Shown piece by piece: positions 12,175-24,464 of a stretch of DNA of 64,000 nt. Within the stretch, counting starts at the first letter, position 1, and every line of letters begins with the position of its first letter. The notes under the pieces were generated by a model. It was given only the letters and a program-made list of their open reading frames with translations, did no database searches and was not told the DNA's origin. This stretch comes from Nicotiana tabacum. Taxonomy: Eukaryota > Streptophyta > Magnoliopsida > Solanales > Solanaceae. The DNA is taken from NCBI RefSeq assembly GCF_000715075.1, contig NC_134085.1:132784716-132848715 (forward strand), in the 5' to 3' direction. The translations under genes and the position numbers were made by a program.

Positions 12175-12890
12175 ACTGACCCAGAATTCTTTTAAATAAT
12201 TAAGGGCCTGGTTTATATCACTAACCATTCTCATAATTCGTATCACTTTGAATTGAATTCTCAAACTTAGTTTAAACATGAACATTCGTAGAAGCCTTTA
12301 GGTGCGTTATAATAAATTATCATAGGTACGGGTACGGTTCCCGTGACGTAGTTGTGATACATAATTTTCCAAATCCGGGGGTATATTTATGTTACCCGGC
12401 CACAACTTCTAAAAATGTTAATAAAATTAAACATGTCATAGATTGTGGGTACGGTTTCTGTGACACGATTCACAATGTGTACCAAAAAAACGAGCGTACG
12501 ACAATTGTAACTTGTTCCAGAATAATTTCATAATTAATTAAAAGCGGTTAAAGGTGAAAAATGCACAATAGGTATAAAAGATATGTAATTAATCAAATAA
12601 ATAGGCCAATAATAATAGTTGAGCGACCGTGCTAAAACCACGGAACCAGAGAATGCCTAACACCTTCTCCCGGGTTAATAGAATTCCTTACTCGAATTTC
12701 TGTGTTTCGCGGCATGTAAAACAGAGTCAAACTTCCTCGATTTGGGATTTTAAACCGGTAACTTGGGACACCATAAATTATCCCAAGTGGTGACTCTTAA
12801 CTTAAATGAATAATCTCGTTTTGATTACTGTCACTTTAATTGAAAAAACTCTCTTATACCCTTTTCGGGGTAGACAAAAGAGGTGTGACA
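12175..12890 (+). repeat. outer element 5' LTR, last part (R/U5)
   Basis: It resumes after the TTACT duplication and ends GGTGTGACA, matching 53295-54010. It holds two stems shared with the nested element's LTR: CCGTG/CACGG near 12627-12643, and ACTTGGGA/TCCCAAGT near 12762-12788. TGGTGACTCT at 12788-12797 is a PBS-like word 100 bases upstream of the LTR end. Confidence 0.88.
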
Positions 12891-12894
12891 GCTC

Positions 12895-12912
12895 TGGCGA
12901 CTCTGTTGGGGA
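12895..12912 (+). promoter_or_regulatory. primer binding site, tRNA-Arg type (outer)
   Basis: Four bases after the LTR, TGGCGACTCTGTTGGGGA is complementary, with about two mismatches, to the 3' end of plant tRNA-Arg(ACG) as I remember it (…CCCCAGCGGAGTCG plus CCA). A tRNA-Arg primer is known for Ogre elements. Confidence 0.65.
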
Positions 12913-14043
12913 ACCGAACCCAAAATCTTTGGTTCAGGGTTCATGAATTCGAGCTTAGAATAATTGTTATATTTGGCTTTTGTTTATTATCTGATTCTTA
13001 TTACATGCTTGGGCCTAATGTCCTAAATGTCGCTTTTTACCGCTTTGATATTATTTGAACTGTATATAAACTGCTGTGAAACCCCTCTCTTCTAATCTTC
13101 TAGGAAGTGCATATTGGCATGACTTCTTTTCTGCTAGTGTCACACCCTAATTTAGAACGTAGATCGGATCAGTTACAAAGCCGGATGGCCTTTTGGTTCC
13201 CGGTACGTAGCCCCCTGGTTCGAGTTGTCCGCTCGGGTAAGCCAGGTCTAGAACAATACACCCAGATTTTTAACCTAGAATAACAAAGCCAAATGCCGGA
13301 TCCCTAGTAGGAACGCTTATTTGCATCATGTGCATTTGACTTTGAGGACTCAACACAGGGGCTGGGTCCGTCTAGGACAGGTGTACCCGAAAATAAAAAG
13401 ACCAACCTGATGCATTTTTACATGCTACCTGTGCATTTATTTATTTCGGCTTGCATGTTGACCGGCTTCTAGATTAGGTAAGGAAAATCAAAAGAAAAAT
13501 CTAGTTCGGGGTATGAGAGAGAATTTCATCCGTATCCCAAAAACTGGTATCCAAAATATCCTGAAACTCTACCAAATTTTTTTGAAAAAAGAGGAAAAAA
13601 GGAGAAAAGTTATTTCAAAGTGTTTATATTTTTCTATTGCATCAAAACTGGCCGAACTACGCGGGTTTGATTCTCACCGGATGTGGGATACGTAGGCAAC
13701 CCTCATAGGGTCCAGCCCCATTTTTTGCAAAAATAACCAAAAATTTGAAAGTGTCATCACTATTATCATAAATAAAGTGGGTGATGTCATTTTGTCTAAA
13801 TAGCGTCCCTCCCCCGGCGCCGAAAGGCCGTTTTTACTAGAATAGCCCCCCGACGGTTTCTTTGACAATTTTGGGCCACCTAGCAAACACATCCCTAAAA
13901 TCTTCCCTTTCGAAGTGCTGAAGGGCCTTAAATACAAAAGTAGCCTTGATTTATTTGATTTTTGCAAAATAAACCCTTTTTATCAGTTTTCAAATAAGAT
14001 TCACTTTGTCTTTAAACCAATCACCTTAATCTAAATATGCAGA
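12913..14043 (+). other. outer element leader (5' UTR)
   Basis: This is non-coding sequence between PBS and ORF1, alignable with the nested leader 33740-35064. The best conserved part is 13294-13390, with GCCGGATCCCTAGTAGGAAC and a stem GGACTCA (13346-13352)/TGGGTCC (13363-13369) that is identical in the nested copy. An A/G-rich stretch (13480-13620) precedes the structured motif at 13654. The sequence CCCGGTACGTAG near 13200 corresponds to a donor-like CCGGTAAGT in the nested element. Confidence 0.7.
13654..13714 (+). ncRNA. structured RNA motif, outer copy 1 (before ORF1)
   Basis: Stem P1 is CTACG 13657-13661 with CGTAG 13691-13695. Inside it stem P2 is TCTCAC 13672-13677 with GTGGGA 13683-13688 (one G-U pair). 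Hairpin P3 follows: ACCC 13699-13702 with GGGT 13708-13711. It is a cis element in the retrotransposon RNA, function unknown. Confidence 0.6.
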
Positions 14044-15927
14044 ATGAGCACGAGTCAAAATTTACCAATGAAGGTTATGGCCAAGATTGTTGGAACTACA
14101 CATGTGGTGGGAATATTTGGGTGGGCAAGGACGAGACATGGTCAACCATTACTTGTGGCCTTGTGGGCGCTCACCGGATTAATAAAGATCAGGCCTAGGG
14201 GAGACATAATAAAAGTACTGGTGATATTTTGGGATTCAGCTCACAATGTTCGACATTTCTCGGACTTCGAACTCACATCTACTTTGGAAGAGATAGCGGG
14301 TTATGTTGGGAGTACCGAGGGTCTAAGACATAAATACATGGTCTCTCCAAGGGCCGTCACCCCTCACAAGTTTCTGGATTTGCTAAAAATAAGCAGGTAG
14401 GTCCAGTATGCAGATTTGGCGGGTGGGTTTTCCACTCTACACTTCATATACCAGCGATACGGGCATATAGGGGGATTTGAAAATCCGGAAAGCAGAATCT
14501 GTAGCAAAAGGAACCAACAAAAGTGGAAAAAGCATAGATACTTCGCTTTCATGGTGGCATTCTTAGGTCTGCTAGTGTTTCCCAGGAAGGATGGGAATAT
14601 TGATCTACGGGTAGCCGGAGTCGTCAATATTTTGATCATCAATGCCAAGAGCACCCTTGCACCTATGATAGTATCTGAAATATTCTGAGCTCTCACAGCT
14701 TGCAAAGCTGGAGTAGATTTTTTTGAAGGGTGCAATTTGTTACTACAAATGTGGATGATTGAGCACCTGTGTCATCATCCTCGGTACATGAACTATAGAT
14801 CTACAAGAAAAACTACATAGAGGATTTTGGTACAAGGGTCAATGGGTTCGAAATGCTAGAGGGGGTCGTAGATTGGATATATCGCCTTCGTTCTATAACA
14901 GCAAAGCAGATAGAGAGGACGTTGGGTTGGCTTCCTGTTAATGAGATTATATACATGCCTGCCACCGATTATCACTTCCTCTTAATGGGTCTCAAAAGTA
15001 TCCAACCTTATGCCCCATGCCGGGTTTTGAGATAGCTAGGAAGATGCCAAATAATCCATAAGGACGAAGACCTTAGCATTCATGCAGTCGAGATCCGCTC
15101 TGACGGCCAATTTCATAAAGCAGTGGTTCGCCAGATCTGGAGTGAGTGCCAATACTTGACGGCGAACACCCGAGTACCATAAGCAAGTTGGAAGGGCAAA
15201 TTAGAGATCTTAAATTTGATAATGGTGTGCAAGCCGCTGCGGGTGAGGGTGAAAAGAAAAGGTTATCCCAAGAAAATGAATCCCTCCGAGTACAAATCCA
15301 GAAGATGAAAATAGTAGCTGAGAACCCTGCCAGAAGTTGAAAAGATAAGAAGCTCATCAACAGCCTAAGACGGAAAGTGTGCGATTCTGGGGTTGATTTG
15401 GAAAAGGCTAGCAAAAGCCCGGCAAAGTTTGCTAAGAATGTAGAAGAGTGGGCAAGTTTCATTCAGCAGTTGATGGAAAGGTATGACAAAGGAATCACGG
15501 GTCTGAAGAAAAAGATCAATACCCTTGAGAATGAAATGACCAAACAAGCAAAGAACTTCAAAGCAGAAAGAGAGCACTGCTATGCATTGATGTCGAAACT
15601 AGAAGAGGACTTGCAACAATTGCAAGAGCAAAATCATACGGCCAAACAAGTTTTGGAGGCCAGATTGCAATAAATTGGACATCTGCTATAAGAGAATGGC
15701 GTCATCAGGGAGAGGATTAGGAGAATTGTTGACTATATTGTGATGAAGTGCAACGAATGCGAGGACATACTAGGTCCATGTTTTTCATTGCAGTAATAAT
15801 TTTTGTCCGTCAGATAATAGACGACCTATATCGCCTCCAAGAAGATATGGCACGCAAGCCCGCAGCGAGACCGACTGATGTCCCGCGGACCCATGGAGCA
15901 GTATTGGAGGCACTTATGTATTCTTGA
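14044..15927 (+). pseudogene. ORF1 (DUF7745-like plus coiled coil), broken
   Basis: This is the decayed homologue of the open ORF1 at 35065-37113. It starts at ATG (MSTSQN), two bases after a CAG, as in the nested copy. Recognisable blocks are HNVRHFSDFELTSTLEEIAG, the AFMVAFLGLLVFPRKDG block, FFEGCNLLLQMWMIEHL and HFLLMGLKSIQPYAPCRVLR, followed by a charged coiled-coil region (about 15180-15670). In-frame stops occur at 14398-14400 and 14686-14688, then the frame changes at least twice (blocks at 14853 and 15146). The end is taken at TGA 15925-15927, where the tail matches the nested ORF1 C-terminus (PAARPTD versus PAARPND). It is not expected to make a full protein. Confidence 0.8.
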
Positions 15928-16120
15928 TTTTATTTTTCGAGTCTGTATTGTAGTTTTTTTAGAGTCTGTTAGTCCACTTTGAGTCTTGTTTTGTTTTTTT
16001 AGTGCTTAAGTCTGTAGGAGGGAGTCGTTGTAATAGAGGAAAATCAGAATGTTTTTATTTTATGAAATATTGAAAACCCAAAAGTATTTCTTTCTTTTAT
16101 TATTTTGCATTTATATCCTA

Positions 16121-16193
16121 AACTACATAATAATCTGATTCATGTGATGTCATGATACGTAGGCAATCCCCATAGGATTTGATCATAACCATA
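16121..16193 (+). ncRNA. structured RNA motif, outer copy 2 (ORF1-gag gap)
   Basis: P2 is TCATG 16140-16144 with CATGA 16151-16155, a different sequence from copy 1 but still fully paired. P3 is AATCC 16065+100 (16165-16169) with GGATT 16175-16179. P1 is CTACA 16123-16127 with CGTAG 16158-16162: four pairs and one A-C mismatch, fitting decay in this old element. Confidence 0.55.
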
Positions 16194-16420
16194 AAATGAA
16201 AAGGAGAATAGAAAAAGAGAAGAAAGAAAAATACGGAGTGGAAAGAAAGAATGGCAAAACAAGAGAACAAAAGCGAGTGCAAAAAAATAAAATAAAGGGG
16301 AGCAACAAGAACCAAGTGGGAAAATCAAAAGTGATTAAAAAAGGTAAGAGTGAAAAAGAAAAGAAAAAGAGAGAGGATAAAGTGCAAAGTGAAAAAAAAT
16401 TAAGTAAGGCCGGGATTAAA
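16194..16420 (+). repeat. purine-rich tract between ORF1 and gag (outer)
   Basis: The sense strand is almost pure A and G (many AAAAGAGAAAG words), directly after structured motif copy 2. The nested element has the same arrangement at 37396-37540. A frame through it is lysine/glutamate-rich low complexity and not a credible protein. Bases 16421-16614 are unremarkable gag leader. Confidence 0.7.
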
Positions 16421-16614
16421 AATGCAACCGTTCAAATACATAGTAGAAACTTTTAATTGTTCAGGTGCATTGCATCCCAAACGTGTGGTTGCCTACCTTT
16501 TAAACCCTTAAACACTAACAAATTTGTTGTTGTCATTGAGCACAGGAAGGTGGTTAGTTTGTTTGGCATTCTGGAAAGCCACCCCTAAAATACCAGGTTT
16601 AAACACAAGGTGAT

Positions 16615-19600
16615 CATGGCTGGCAAAGAATTGGACGCAAGTGTTATTGACCCGCCGAGAGAGCAGGAGGAATCTGAGCCTGGTTTGAAAGAGGAGTTAC
16701 ATAAGTTGAAGCACCAGATGGCCGAAATGTACCATGCATGGATGAAAGGGCATCCTCCACCCTAATACCCCGCCAACCCTGCTTTCGTCCCACTACTGGC
16801 TCAATCTCAAGAGACCCCATTGTTGATCTATCCCCACAACACGCACCAAGCTTCACCCCTTACCACTACTATCATGGCACCACTTCCCAAACCATCCAAG
16901 CTCTGTCAGCCAAAGCAACCACATACCCCACTCTGCCAGCTACCCCTGTCTTCATAGCACCTCCATCGGCTACACTCCATCGATCTTCCAGTGAGCCGAT
17001 ATTACAAGCCCAAGATAACAAGTACTACGCCCCAGAGCCCACCTTCAAAGTCCTAGATCATTACTCCTACACTCCCCACTTTGAACTTCTTGTCGAAACT
17101 GAGAAGCCACCTAAAAACACGGAGCAAGAGGAGATATTTAGGAAGGTAAAAAGCTTGGAACAGTCGCTGAGAAATATGCAAGGGTTAGGGGTCCAAGTGA
17201 GTGTGGCTTATAAGGATATGTGTTTGTTTCCTGATGTCCAACTACCCGTCGGATTCAAAATGCCCAAGTTTGACTTGTATGATGGGCACAGAGATCCCGT
17301 GGCCCACTTGAGAGGATTTTGCAGCAAAATAAGGGGAGCCGGTGGGAAAGATAAACTGTTGATGGCATATTTTAGCCAAAGTCTGAGTGGTGCAGCATTG
17401 GAGTGGTACACCCGCCAGGACAACAACAAGTGGTACACCTGGGATGATCTAGCCTAGGCTTTCGCTCGGCATTTCCAGTACAACGTAGAGATTGTCCCAG
17501 ATCGCTTGTCTTTGACTAAGATAGAGAAAAAGCCTAGTGAGAGTTTAAGGGAGTATGGTTTCCGATGGAGAGAACAGGTGGCACGAGTCAACTCTCCAAT
17601 GGAGGAAGATGAAATGGTACAGTACTTTCTTTAGGCCTTGGAGCCTACTTGCTTTGGTCATCTGATCTCGACTATATGTAAGTCTTTCAATGAAGTGGTA
17701 AAAATGGGAGGAATGATAGAGGAAGGACTCAAATCAAGCAAGATCATGAGTTACTCTACCATCAAAGCAACTACACAAGTGATCCAGAATGGCACCGAGG
17801 GCGTGTTAGGGAAAAAGAAGAAAGAAGATGTTGCTATGGTCGTCTTAGGATCATGGCATGGCCTAAGGGGCTCACCTCATCATTACACCCAACCTCAACC
17901 CCAGCCTCAAACCTACACCCACACTCCATATAATCCACCACAACACTACTTCCCACCACCAGACCCTCAGTATTTAGTCAAGCCACCCTAATACCATGTC
18001 CACCACGCACAGGCATATGCTCAACCCCCTCCTTACCCGCAATGGCATGCCCCAGCTCCACAAAATCCTTACCCATCTCCACAAACATATCGAAACCCTA
18101 CTAGTCCCAGCTTTCGACCCAGGCTGGAGTACACTGCGGAACCAAACTTTCACCTCGCTTGGAGAATCTTACGCCAGTCTGTTTCATAGGTTGAGGCAAT
18201 TGGATGTTCTAAGGCTGATTGATTCAAAATTACCGAATCCCCCTTCAAAAAACCTGGATTATTCCCTCAGATGTGCATATTGTTCTGATGCTCTAGGGCA
18301 GGACATAGGAAAGTGTTGGCATTTGAAGAGCGCCATCCAGGAGCTTATTGACACAAACCAAATTGTTGTCCAGAGCCCAGAAGCGCCAAATATCAATCAA
18401 AATCTATTGTCAACCCATGCTGAAACGCACATGATTGAGATAGTACATAAGTATGGGGAGCCCAAAAAGCCTTCAAAGTCTGTTATGATGATGTGTGCTA
18501 GTGAAAATAAGCCAGTCAAAACTCCAATTGTTACAAAGGCAACATCTTCGATAGTTGAAGGGCTGACAGACAAGCTGAGCACGCCCAATGATAAGCCGTG
18601 TGAGGTAGTCGCGAAGAAAGTCCCAGATGATGTTGAAACAAAGCAAGGAAAGCCAAAGTTGTTGTGCCAGGGGTAGAAAGTAAGCATGTCATTATCGTGG
18701 AAGGGGATCACATTGCCCTTGTTATTATTAAACATGTGACCCAGCTGCCGATAGATGAGACCAAGGTTGTTCCATGAAATTACAAGCGAGTGATAGTAAG
18801 TTATAAAGGGAAAAAAGTGGAAGAGTAAGTTAATGAGACCCAGGATTTGACTCATTCGGGGAGATGCTTTTCCCTAGAGGAATTAAGGAAATCCAATCAA
18901 CTCAAAGATAATCGGTGAAGAAACCAGTCACCGAAAAGCAGACAGAAGAATTCTTGAGAAAAATAAAGGTGCAGGATTACTCCATCGTGGAACAGTTGAA
19001 GAAGACGCCCGCTCATATTTCTCTTCTGTCATTGTTGATACACTCAGACGAGCACCACCGAGCCCTCATGAAAATTTTGAATGAGGCTCATGTCCCTGAT
19101 AAGATTACAGTGAACCATTTGGAGAAGATTTCCAACAAGAGAGTCAAAGTGAACAGGATCACCTTCTCGGATGAAGAGTTGCCTTTGGAGGATACAGAAC
19201 ACAATCGGGCTCTCTATCTCACAGTGAAATGCGAAGATTCTATGGTCACGAGGGTACTAGTTGGCAATGGTTCTAGTGCGAACATTTGCCCTCTCTCCAC
19301 TCTACACAAGTTGAAAATTGATACTGAAAGGATCCACAAGAACAATATATGTGTCCGAGATTTTGACGGAGGGGGAAAAGATTCTGTTGAAGATATCATG
19401 CTCGAAATAACAATAGGACCAGTTGAATTTACCATAGAGTTCCAGGTACTGGATGGGGCCGTCTCTTACAATTTGTTGTTGGGTAGGCCCTGGATACATG
19501 TTGCCAAAGTAGTCCCGTCTTCTTTGCACCAGATGGTGAAGTTCGAGTAGGACAGACAAGAAATCGTTATGCATGGTGATCAGAACTTATGTGCTTACAA

Positions 19601-20170
19601 TGATACATACATCTCGTTTATTGATGAAGAAGATGATAAGGGGCCTTGGGTTTACCAAGTTTCTGAAACAGTGTCAGTTGAGAAGGTTCCAGAAGGGGAA
19701 TATATTCCAAGTCCAAAGCTAGCTTCTGCGGCCGTCATGGTAGCAAATGAAATGTTAAAAAATGGTTTTGTGCTGGGCAAAGGTCTGGGCGCATCTTTGC
19801 AAGGTATCTTGCAGCCAGTGTCTCTACGTGACAATCTGGGTACATTTGGTCTAGGGTTCAAGCCCATAGGGGATGATGTGAAGAAGGCTAAAAAGTTGAA
19901 AAAGAAGGCATGGTCGCTCCCTAAGCCTATCCCACGCCTCTCCAGGTCTTTCATCAAGTCAAGGGTCGTGAAGCGTCCGGTGTCAGCAGTTCCAAAGCAT
20001 GTGGTTGACTTTGATGAAGAGTTGGTTGAAAGGTTCTAGAGTCTATTTGATGAGGTGAACATGGTAGAAATTGGGGAAGGTTCCAGCAAGGCAGACGTGC
20101 AGTTTATTGGGCCAAAAGTGAAGCTGAACAATTGGAATGCTACTCCTCTCCCTACTAAGAAGGAGTTTTG
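16615..20170 (+). pseudogene. gag-protease (outer), broken
   Basis: Gag starts at ATG 16615 (MAGKEL), aligned with ATG 37757 of the nested copy. A proline-rich N-terminal region is frameshifted. The capsid region (about 17090-17700) contains FPDVQLPVGFKMPKFDLYDG and SGAALEWYTRQD. A zinc-knuckle-like C-x2-C-x5-H-x4-C sits near 18270-18315 (CAYCSDALGQDIGKC, with the His replaced). The retropepsin region is at 19200-19550, with NGSSANICPLSTL; the nested copy has DNGSS, here GNGSS, so the catalytic Asp is lost. A G-patch-like part follows (about 19760-19880). In-frame stops occur at 17455-17457, 17632-17634, 19548-19550 and 20037-20039, with several frame changes. Several stops replace Gln or Trp of the nested copy, as expected from C-to-T decay. 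Confidence 0.85.
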
Positions 20171-20340
20171 GTAGTTTGCTTTGTTTTCCTTTCTGTTATT
20201 TGGATTATTCCAGGGTTGTGATCTAGATTTTTATTTTTCGTTTGTTTTGAAGTACAAACCTTCTATCCTTTATTTTCAATGAATGCAATTTCCCTTTTCC
20301 ATTACTCCTGATAGTGTCATTTTTGTCTTTCTTTGTACAG
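20171..20340 (+). other. putative intron between pro and RT (outer)
   Basis: GTAGTTTG at the start and a pyrimidine-rich CTTTGTACAG at the end bound 170 bases. This is the same position and almost the same length as 41281-41452 in the nested element. Ogre elements are known to carry a spliced intron here. Confidence 0.7.
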
Positions 20341-23300
20341 TTCTTTTTATGCTGGTTTCAATGACATGACATGCATGAGGAATCTTCGGCCAAGTCTTAA
20401 AAGCCAATCTAACACTGAAATAATAATCCAAGAAATAGAGTGTAATGATAAAACAAAAATACGATGAAGAGGAGGCATTCGAGAAATTAGTAAAGAATTA
20501 AAGCCTAATTTGAATGAAACTGAAGCATAATTTGAAAGAAACTGAAGCAATCAATTTAGTAGATCCAGATAATATCAGGGAAACCAAGATAAGTATACAT
20601 TTGGAACCACAAATCAAAGAAGAAATAATCAAAGCATTGTTTAAATATAAAGACATTTTTGCATGGTCATATGACGACATGCTGTGTTTGAGTACTGACG
20701 AGGTAGTTCACAAATTGCCAACTGATCTGGCATTCCCTCCCGTCAAGCAGAGGTTAAGGAAGTTCAAGACTGATATAAGTGCGAAGATCAAGGAAGAAAT
20801 AACAAAATAGTTGGATGGAAAGGTCATTCGAGTCACGCGATACCCCACTTGGTTAGCTAATATTGTGCCAGTACCAAAGAAGGATGGTAAGACCAGGGTG
20901 TGCATTGATTACCGCAAGTCCAAAGGATAACTTCCCATTGCCAAATATCCACATTTTGATTGATAACTGTGCCAAACATGAGATCGGGTCTTTTGTAGAT
21001 TGCTATGCGGGTACCACCAGATCTTGATGGATGAGGAAGATGCAGAAAAGACAACGTTCATCACGCCATGGGGAATGTATTACTACCGGGTAATGCCATT
21101 TGGTTTGAAAAACACTGGGGCAACCTACATGAGGGCAATGACTACCGTATTTCATGACATAATACATAAGGAAATTGATGTCTATGTGGATGATGTGATC
21201 ATCAAGTCAAGAAAGCAATCTGACCATGTCGGAGACTTTAGAAAGGTTTTTCAGAGGCTCCGCAACTATAACCTTAAGCTTAACCCTGCAAAATGTGCAT
21301 TTGGTGTTCCGTTTGGAAAGTTGTTGGGGTTTATAGACAGTCGGCGAGGTATTGAGTTAGATCCATCAAAGATCAAAGCCATCCAAGAATTGTCACCGCC
21401 AAGGAATAAGACTGAGGTTATGAGTTTGCTCAGGCATTTAAACTACATCAGCAGGTTTATTTCTCAACTCACGACAACCTGTGAGCCCTTTTTAAGTTGC
21501 TAAAGAAGGATTCCGCAGTCAAATGGACTGATGAGTGCTAGGAGGCATTTGATAAGATCAAGGGGTACCTGTCAAACGCACATTAGAGCCTGGGAGACCT
21601 TTAATTCTCTATTTGACAGTCCTGGATAATTCATTCGGTTGTGTGCTGGGTCAACATGACATCACTGGCAGGAAGGAGCAAGCCATCTATTATCTAAGTA
21701 AGAAATTCATATCTTATGAGATTAAGTATACTCCCCTTGAAAGGACATGTTGCGCCCTGACCTGGGTGGCATAAAAGTTGAAGCATTATTTGTTGTCCTA
21801 CACTACTTACCTCATTTCTTGTCTGGATCCTCTAAAGTATATCTTTCAGAAGCCTATACCCACAGGAAGACTCGCAAAGTGGCAGATTTTTCTCATAGAG
21901 TTTGACATCATCTATGTGACTCGGACCGCGATAAAAGCCCAAGCATTGGCCGATCATTTGGCCAAGAACCCGGTGGATGAAGAGTATGAGCCATTGAGGA
22001 CTTATTTTCCTGATGAAGAGGTGATGCATATTGACAAGGTGGAGCAGGATGAAAATCCAGGTTGGAAACTTTTCTTTGATAGAGACGCTAACATGAAAAG
22101 TGTCGGAATAGGGGTTGTGCTCATTTCTGAAGTAGGGCATCACTACCCTGTTACGGCCCAACTTCATTTCTATTGTACTAACAATATGACTGAGTACGAG
22201 GCATGCATTCTGGGTTTGAGGTTAACTGTAGACATGGGAGTCCAAGAAGTCTTGGTCTTGGGAGATTCGGACCTTTTGGTGTACCAGATTCAGGGAGAAA
22301 AGGAGACTCGGGATTTAAAGCTCATACCGTACTAACAATGTTTGCATGGACTTTGTCAACGATTCAGATCAGTTGATTTCAGGCTTATTCCTAGGATCCA
22401 TAATGAGGTTGTCGATGCCATGGCTACCTTGGCGTCAATGTTACACCATCCAGATAAGGCTTATGTTGACCCCCTACATATTCAAGTTCATGATCAGCAC
22501 GCCTACTGTAATGTGGTTGAGGAGGAACTTGATGGTGAACCTTGGTTCCATGATATTCAGGGATACATCAAAATGGGGGTGTATCTGGTACAGGGCTACG
22601 GGAGATCAAAAGAGAACAATTTGAAGTTTGGCTAGTGGATTTTTCTTGAGCAGGGGAATTTTGTACAAGAGAACTCTAGATCTTGGACGGCTGAGGTGCA
22701 TAGATGCTAAACAAGCCACGACTATCATGACTGAAGTGCATTCCGGAGTTCACGGGCCGCATATGAGTGGGTATGTTTTGGCAAAATTCTTCGAGCAATG
22801 TATTATTGGCTCACCATGGAATGATATTGCATCAGCTTTGTGCGAAAGTGTCATCAATGCTAGGTACACGGGGATTTGATTCATTTTCCGCAATCTGAGT
22901 TGCATACAATGTCTGCACCTTGGCCTTTTATTACTTGGGGCATGGATGTCATTGGACCAATTGAGCCAGCGGTATCAATGGGCACATGTTTATTATAGTG
23001 GCCATCGATTATTTCACTAAGTTGGTTGAAGCTATGACTTTCAAATCTGTGACCAAGAAGGCAATGGTAGATTTTGTCCATTCAAACATCATTTGCCGAT
23101 TCAAAATCCCCAAGGTAATCATCATGGACAATGGTGCTAATCTTAGCAACCATTTGATGAAAGAGGTATGACAATAGTTCAAGATTACGCATCAAAATTC
23201 CACTCTGTATCGCCCCAAGGCAAATGGAGTTTTTGCGGCGGCCAACAAGAACATAAAGAAGATACTTCGAAAGATGGTGCAAGGTTCTAGGCAATGGCAT

Positions 23301-23786
23301 GAAAAGTCGCCTTTTGTTTTACTGGGTTATCGCACTACTGTTTGCACTTCAGTAGGTGCAACTCCTTATTTGTTGGTATATGGTACTGAAGCAGTTATAC
23401 TCGCGGAAGTTGAAATTCTATCCCTTCAGATTGTTGCTGAAGCCGAAATTGATGACAATGAGTGGGTCAAAACCCGTTTGGAGCAGTTAAGTCTAATCGA
23501 TGAGAAAATACTGGCGGCAGTATGTCATGGTCAACTGTATCAAAAGAGAATGGCAAGAGCATAAAATAAAAAGGTGCATCCCCAGAAATTTGAAGTGGGT
23601 CAGCAAGTATTGAAACACATCCTTCCACATCAGGCTAAAGCTAAAGGCATGTTTTCCCCAAATTGGTAGGTGTCGTTCGTTGTAACAAGAGTGTTGTCTA
23701 ATGGCGCTTTGTATTTAACAAATATAGAAGGTAAATGTGTAGATGTGGCTATCAATTCTGATGCAGTCAAAAGATATTATGTATGA
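20341..23786 (+). pseudogene. RT-RNaseH-aRNaseH-integrase (outer), broken
   Basis: This is a decayed Tat-type pol. RT blocks include PVPKKDGKTRVCIDY, PFGLKNTGATYMRAM and the catalytic YVDD (about 21184-21195). RNase H lies near 21600-21960. The second, archaeal-type RNase H lies near 22050-22440, but its first catalytic motif is DRDAN where the nested copy has DGAAN. Integrase follows (about 22700-23560), with IDYFTKLVEA and an altered second catalytic block MDNGANL (nested TDNGANL). About 14 bases are lost near 20912-20925 and about 12 near 21580 compared with the nested copy, and frames change repeatedly. The C-terminus ends DAVKRYYV as in the nested copy, with TGA at 23784-23786. Confidence 0.88.
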
Positions 23787-24126
23787 TTTCTTTGGTTTGT
23801 TTAATTGTGTTGTTGTACTTTGCATGTTTTGAAGATTGGAATGACGAAGGCATTTTATTCTACTATCTAAACACTTTATCCTTTGTTACTCCTTTTGAGC
23901 CTTATTTATTTTCTTTCATACCCCTCTTTTGGAATCAAAAGCTGAGTTTAGAAATACAGATACAGAAAATATAAATAAAAACAGAAAAGTGAAAAAGAGA
24001 AGAGAAAAAACGAAAAAGAAAAATGAAGAAAAAGTAAAGCCAAAGAAAGAAAAGAAAAAGAAAAGAAAAGAAAAGAAAAGAAAAGGAAAGAGAAAAGTAA
24101 CTAAACAAAGTAATTCCTATGTCATG
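23787..24126 (+). repeat. start of outer 3' UTR with purine tract
   Basis: After the pol stop, a T-rich stretch leads into a purine-rich block at about 23940-24105 dominated by AAAAG units. It directly precedes structured motif copy 3; the nested element repeats this at 45111-45240. Confidence 0.7.
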
Positions 24127-24187
24127 AACTACGTTCGACCTAATTCCTTTTAAGGATACGTAGGCAGCCTCACGATTCGGTCCCATC
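24126..24187 (+). ncRNA. structured RNA motif, outer copy 3 (after pol)
   Basis: P1 is CTACG 24129-24133 with CGTAG 24159-24163. P2 is TCCT 24145-24148 with AGGA 24153-24156. P3 is weak (GCC with GGT, three pairs). The flanking words GAACTACG and ACGTAGGCA are intact. Confidence 0.55.
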
Positions 24188-24334
24188 AAAATAAAAAACC
24201 AAAATTCTCCAAACTCAAAGAAACTGGGGCAGAAGTTGTGGTTTTGTAAAAGATCTGATTCCAAAAGTTGTAATTCTGAACCCTTTCATTTTAAGTTGTT
24301 TTGAGCTTGATGTCGCCTTTTCTTTCTAACTCTA

Positions 24335-24385
24335 TCCAAAAGCCTACATTACGGTCCAAAGAAAGACCTTCCAATCAATCTTCGA
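24335..24385 (+). other. conserved 3' UTR block (outer)
   Basis: The stretch containing AAAGCCTACATTACGGTCC and then AAAGAAAGACCTT is almost identical to 45455-45493 in the nested element, although the surrounding UTR differs freely. GGTC...GACC can pair around the A-rich centre. Confidence 0.6.
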
Positions 24386-24464
24386 AGAATTCCAAGTCAA
24401 GCGAGATAGAGGTCTGATTCACATCATGGGCAACACTCCGTTCTACACAAGGAAAAGTGAATAA

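Noticed and set aside
13177..13240. A fifth motif copy in the outer leader (GGTACGTAG followed by GGTTCGAG).
   Set aside because: P1 and P2 pairing partners are missing and the nested equivalent has lost the ACGTAG word.
16196..16456. Lys/Glu-rich frames in the purine tracts (also 23929, 45000).
   Set aside because: Simple-sequence A/G tracts stay open by composition; the position is untranslated in the element layout.
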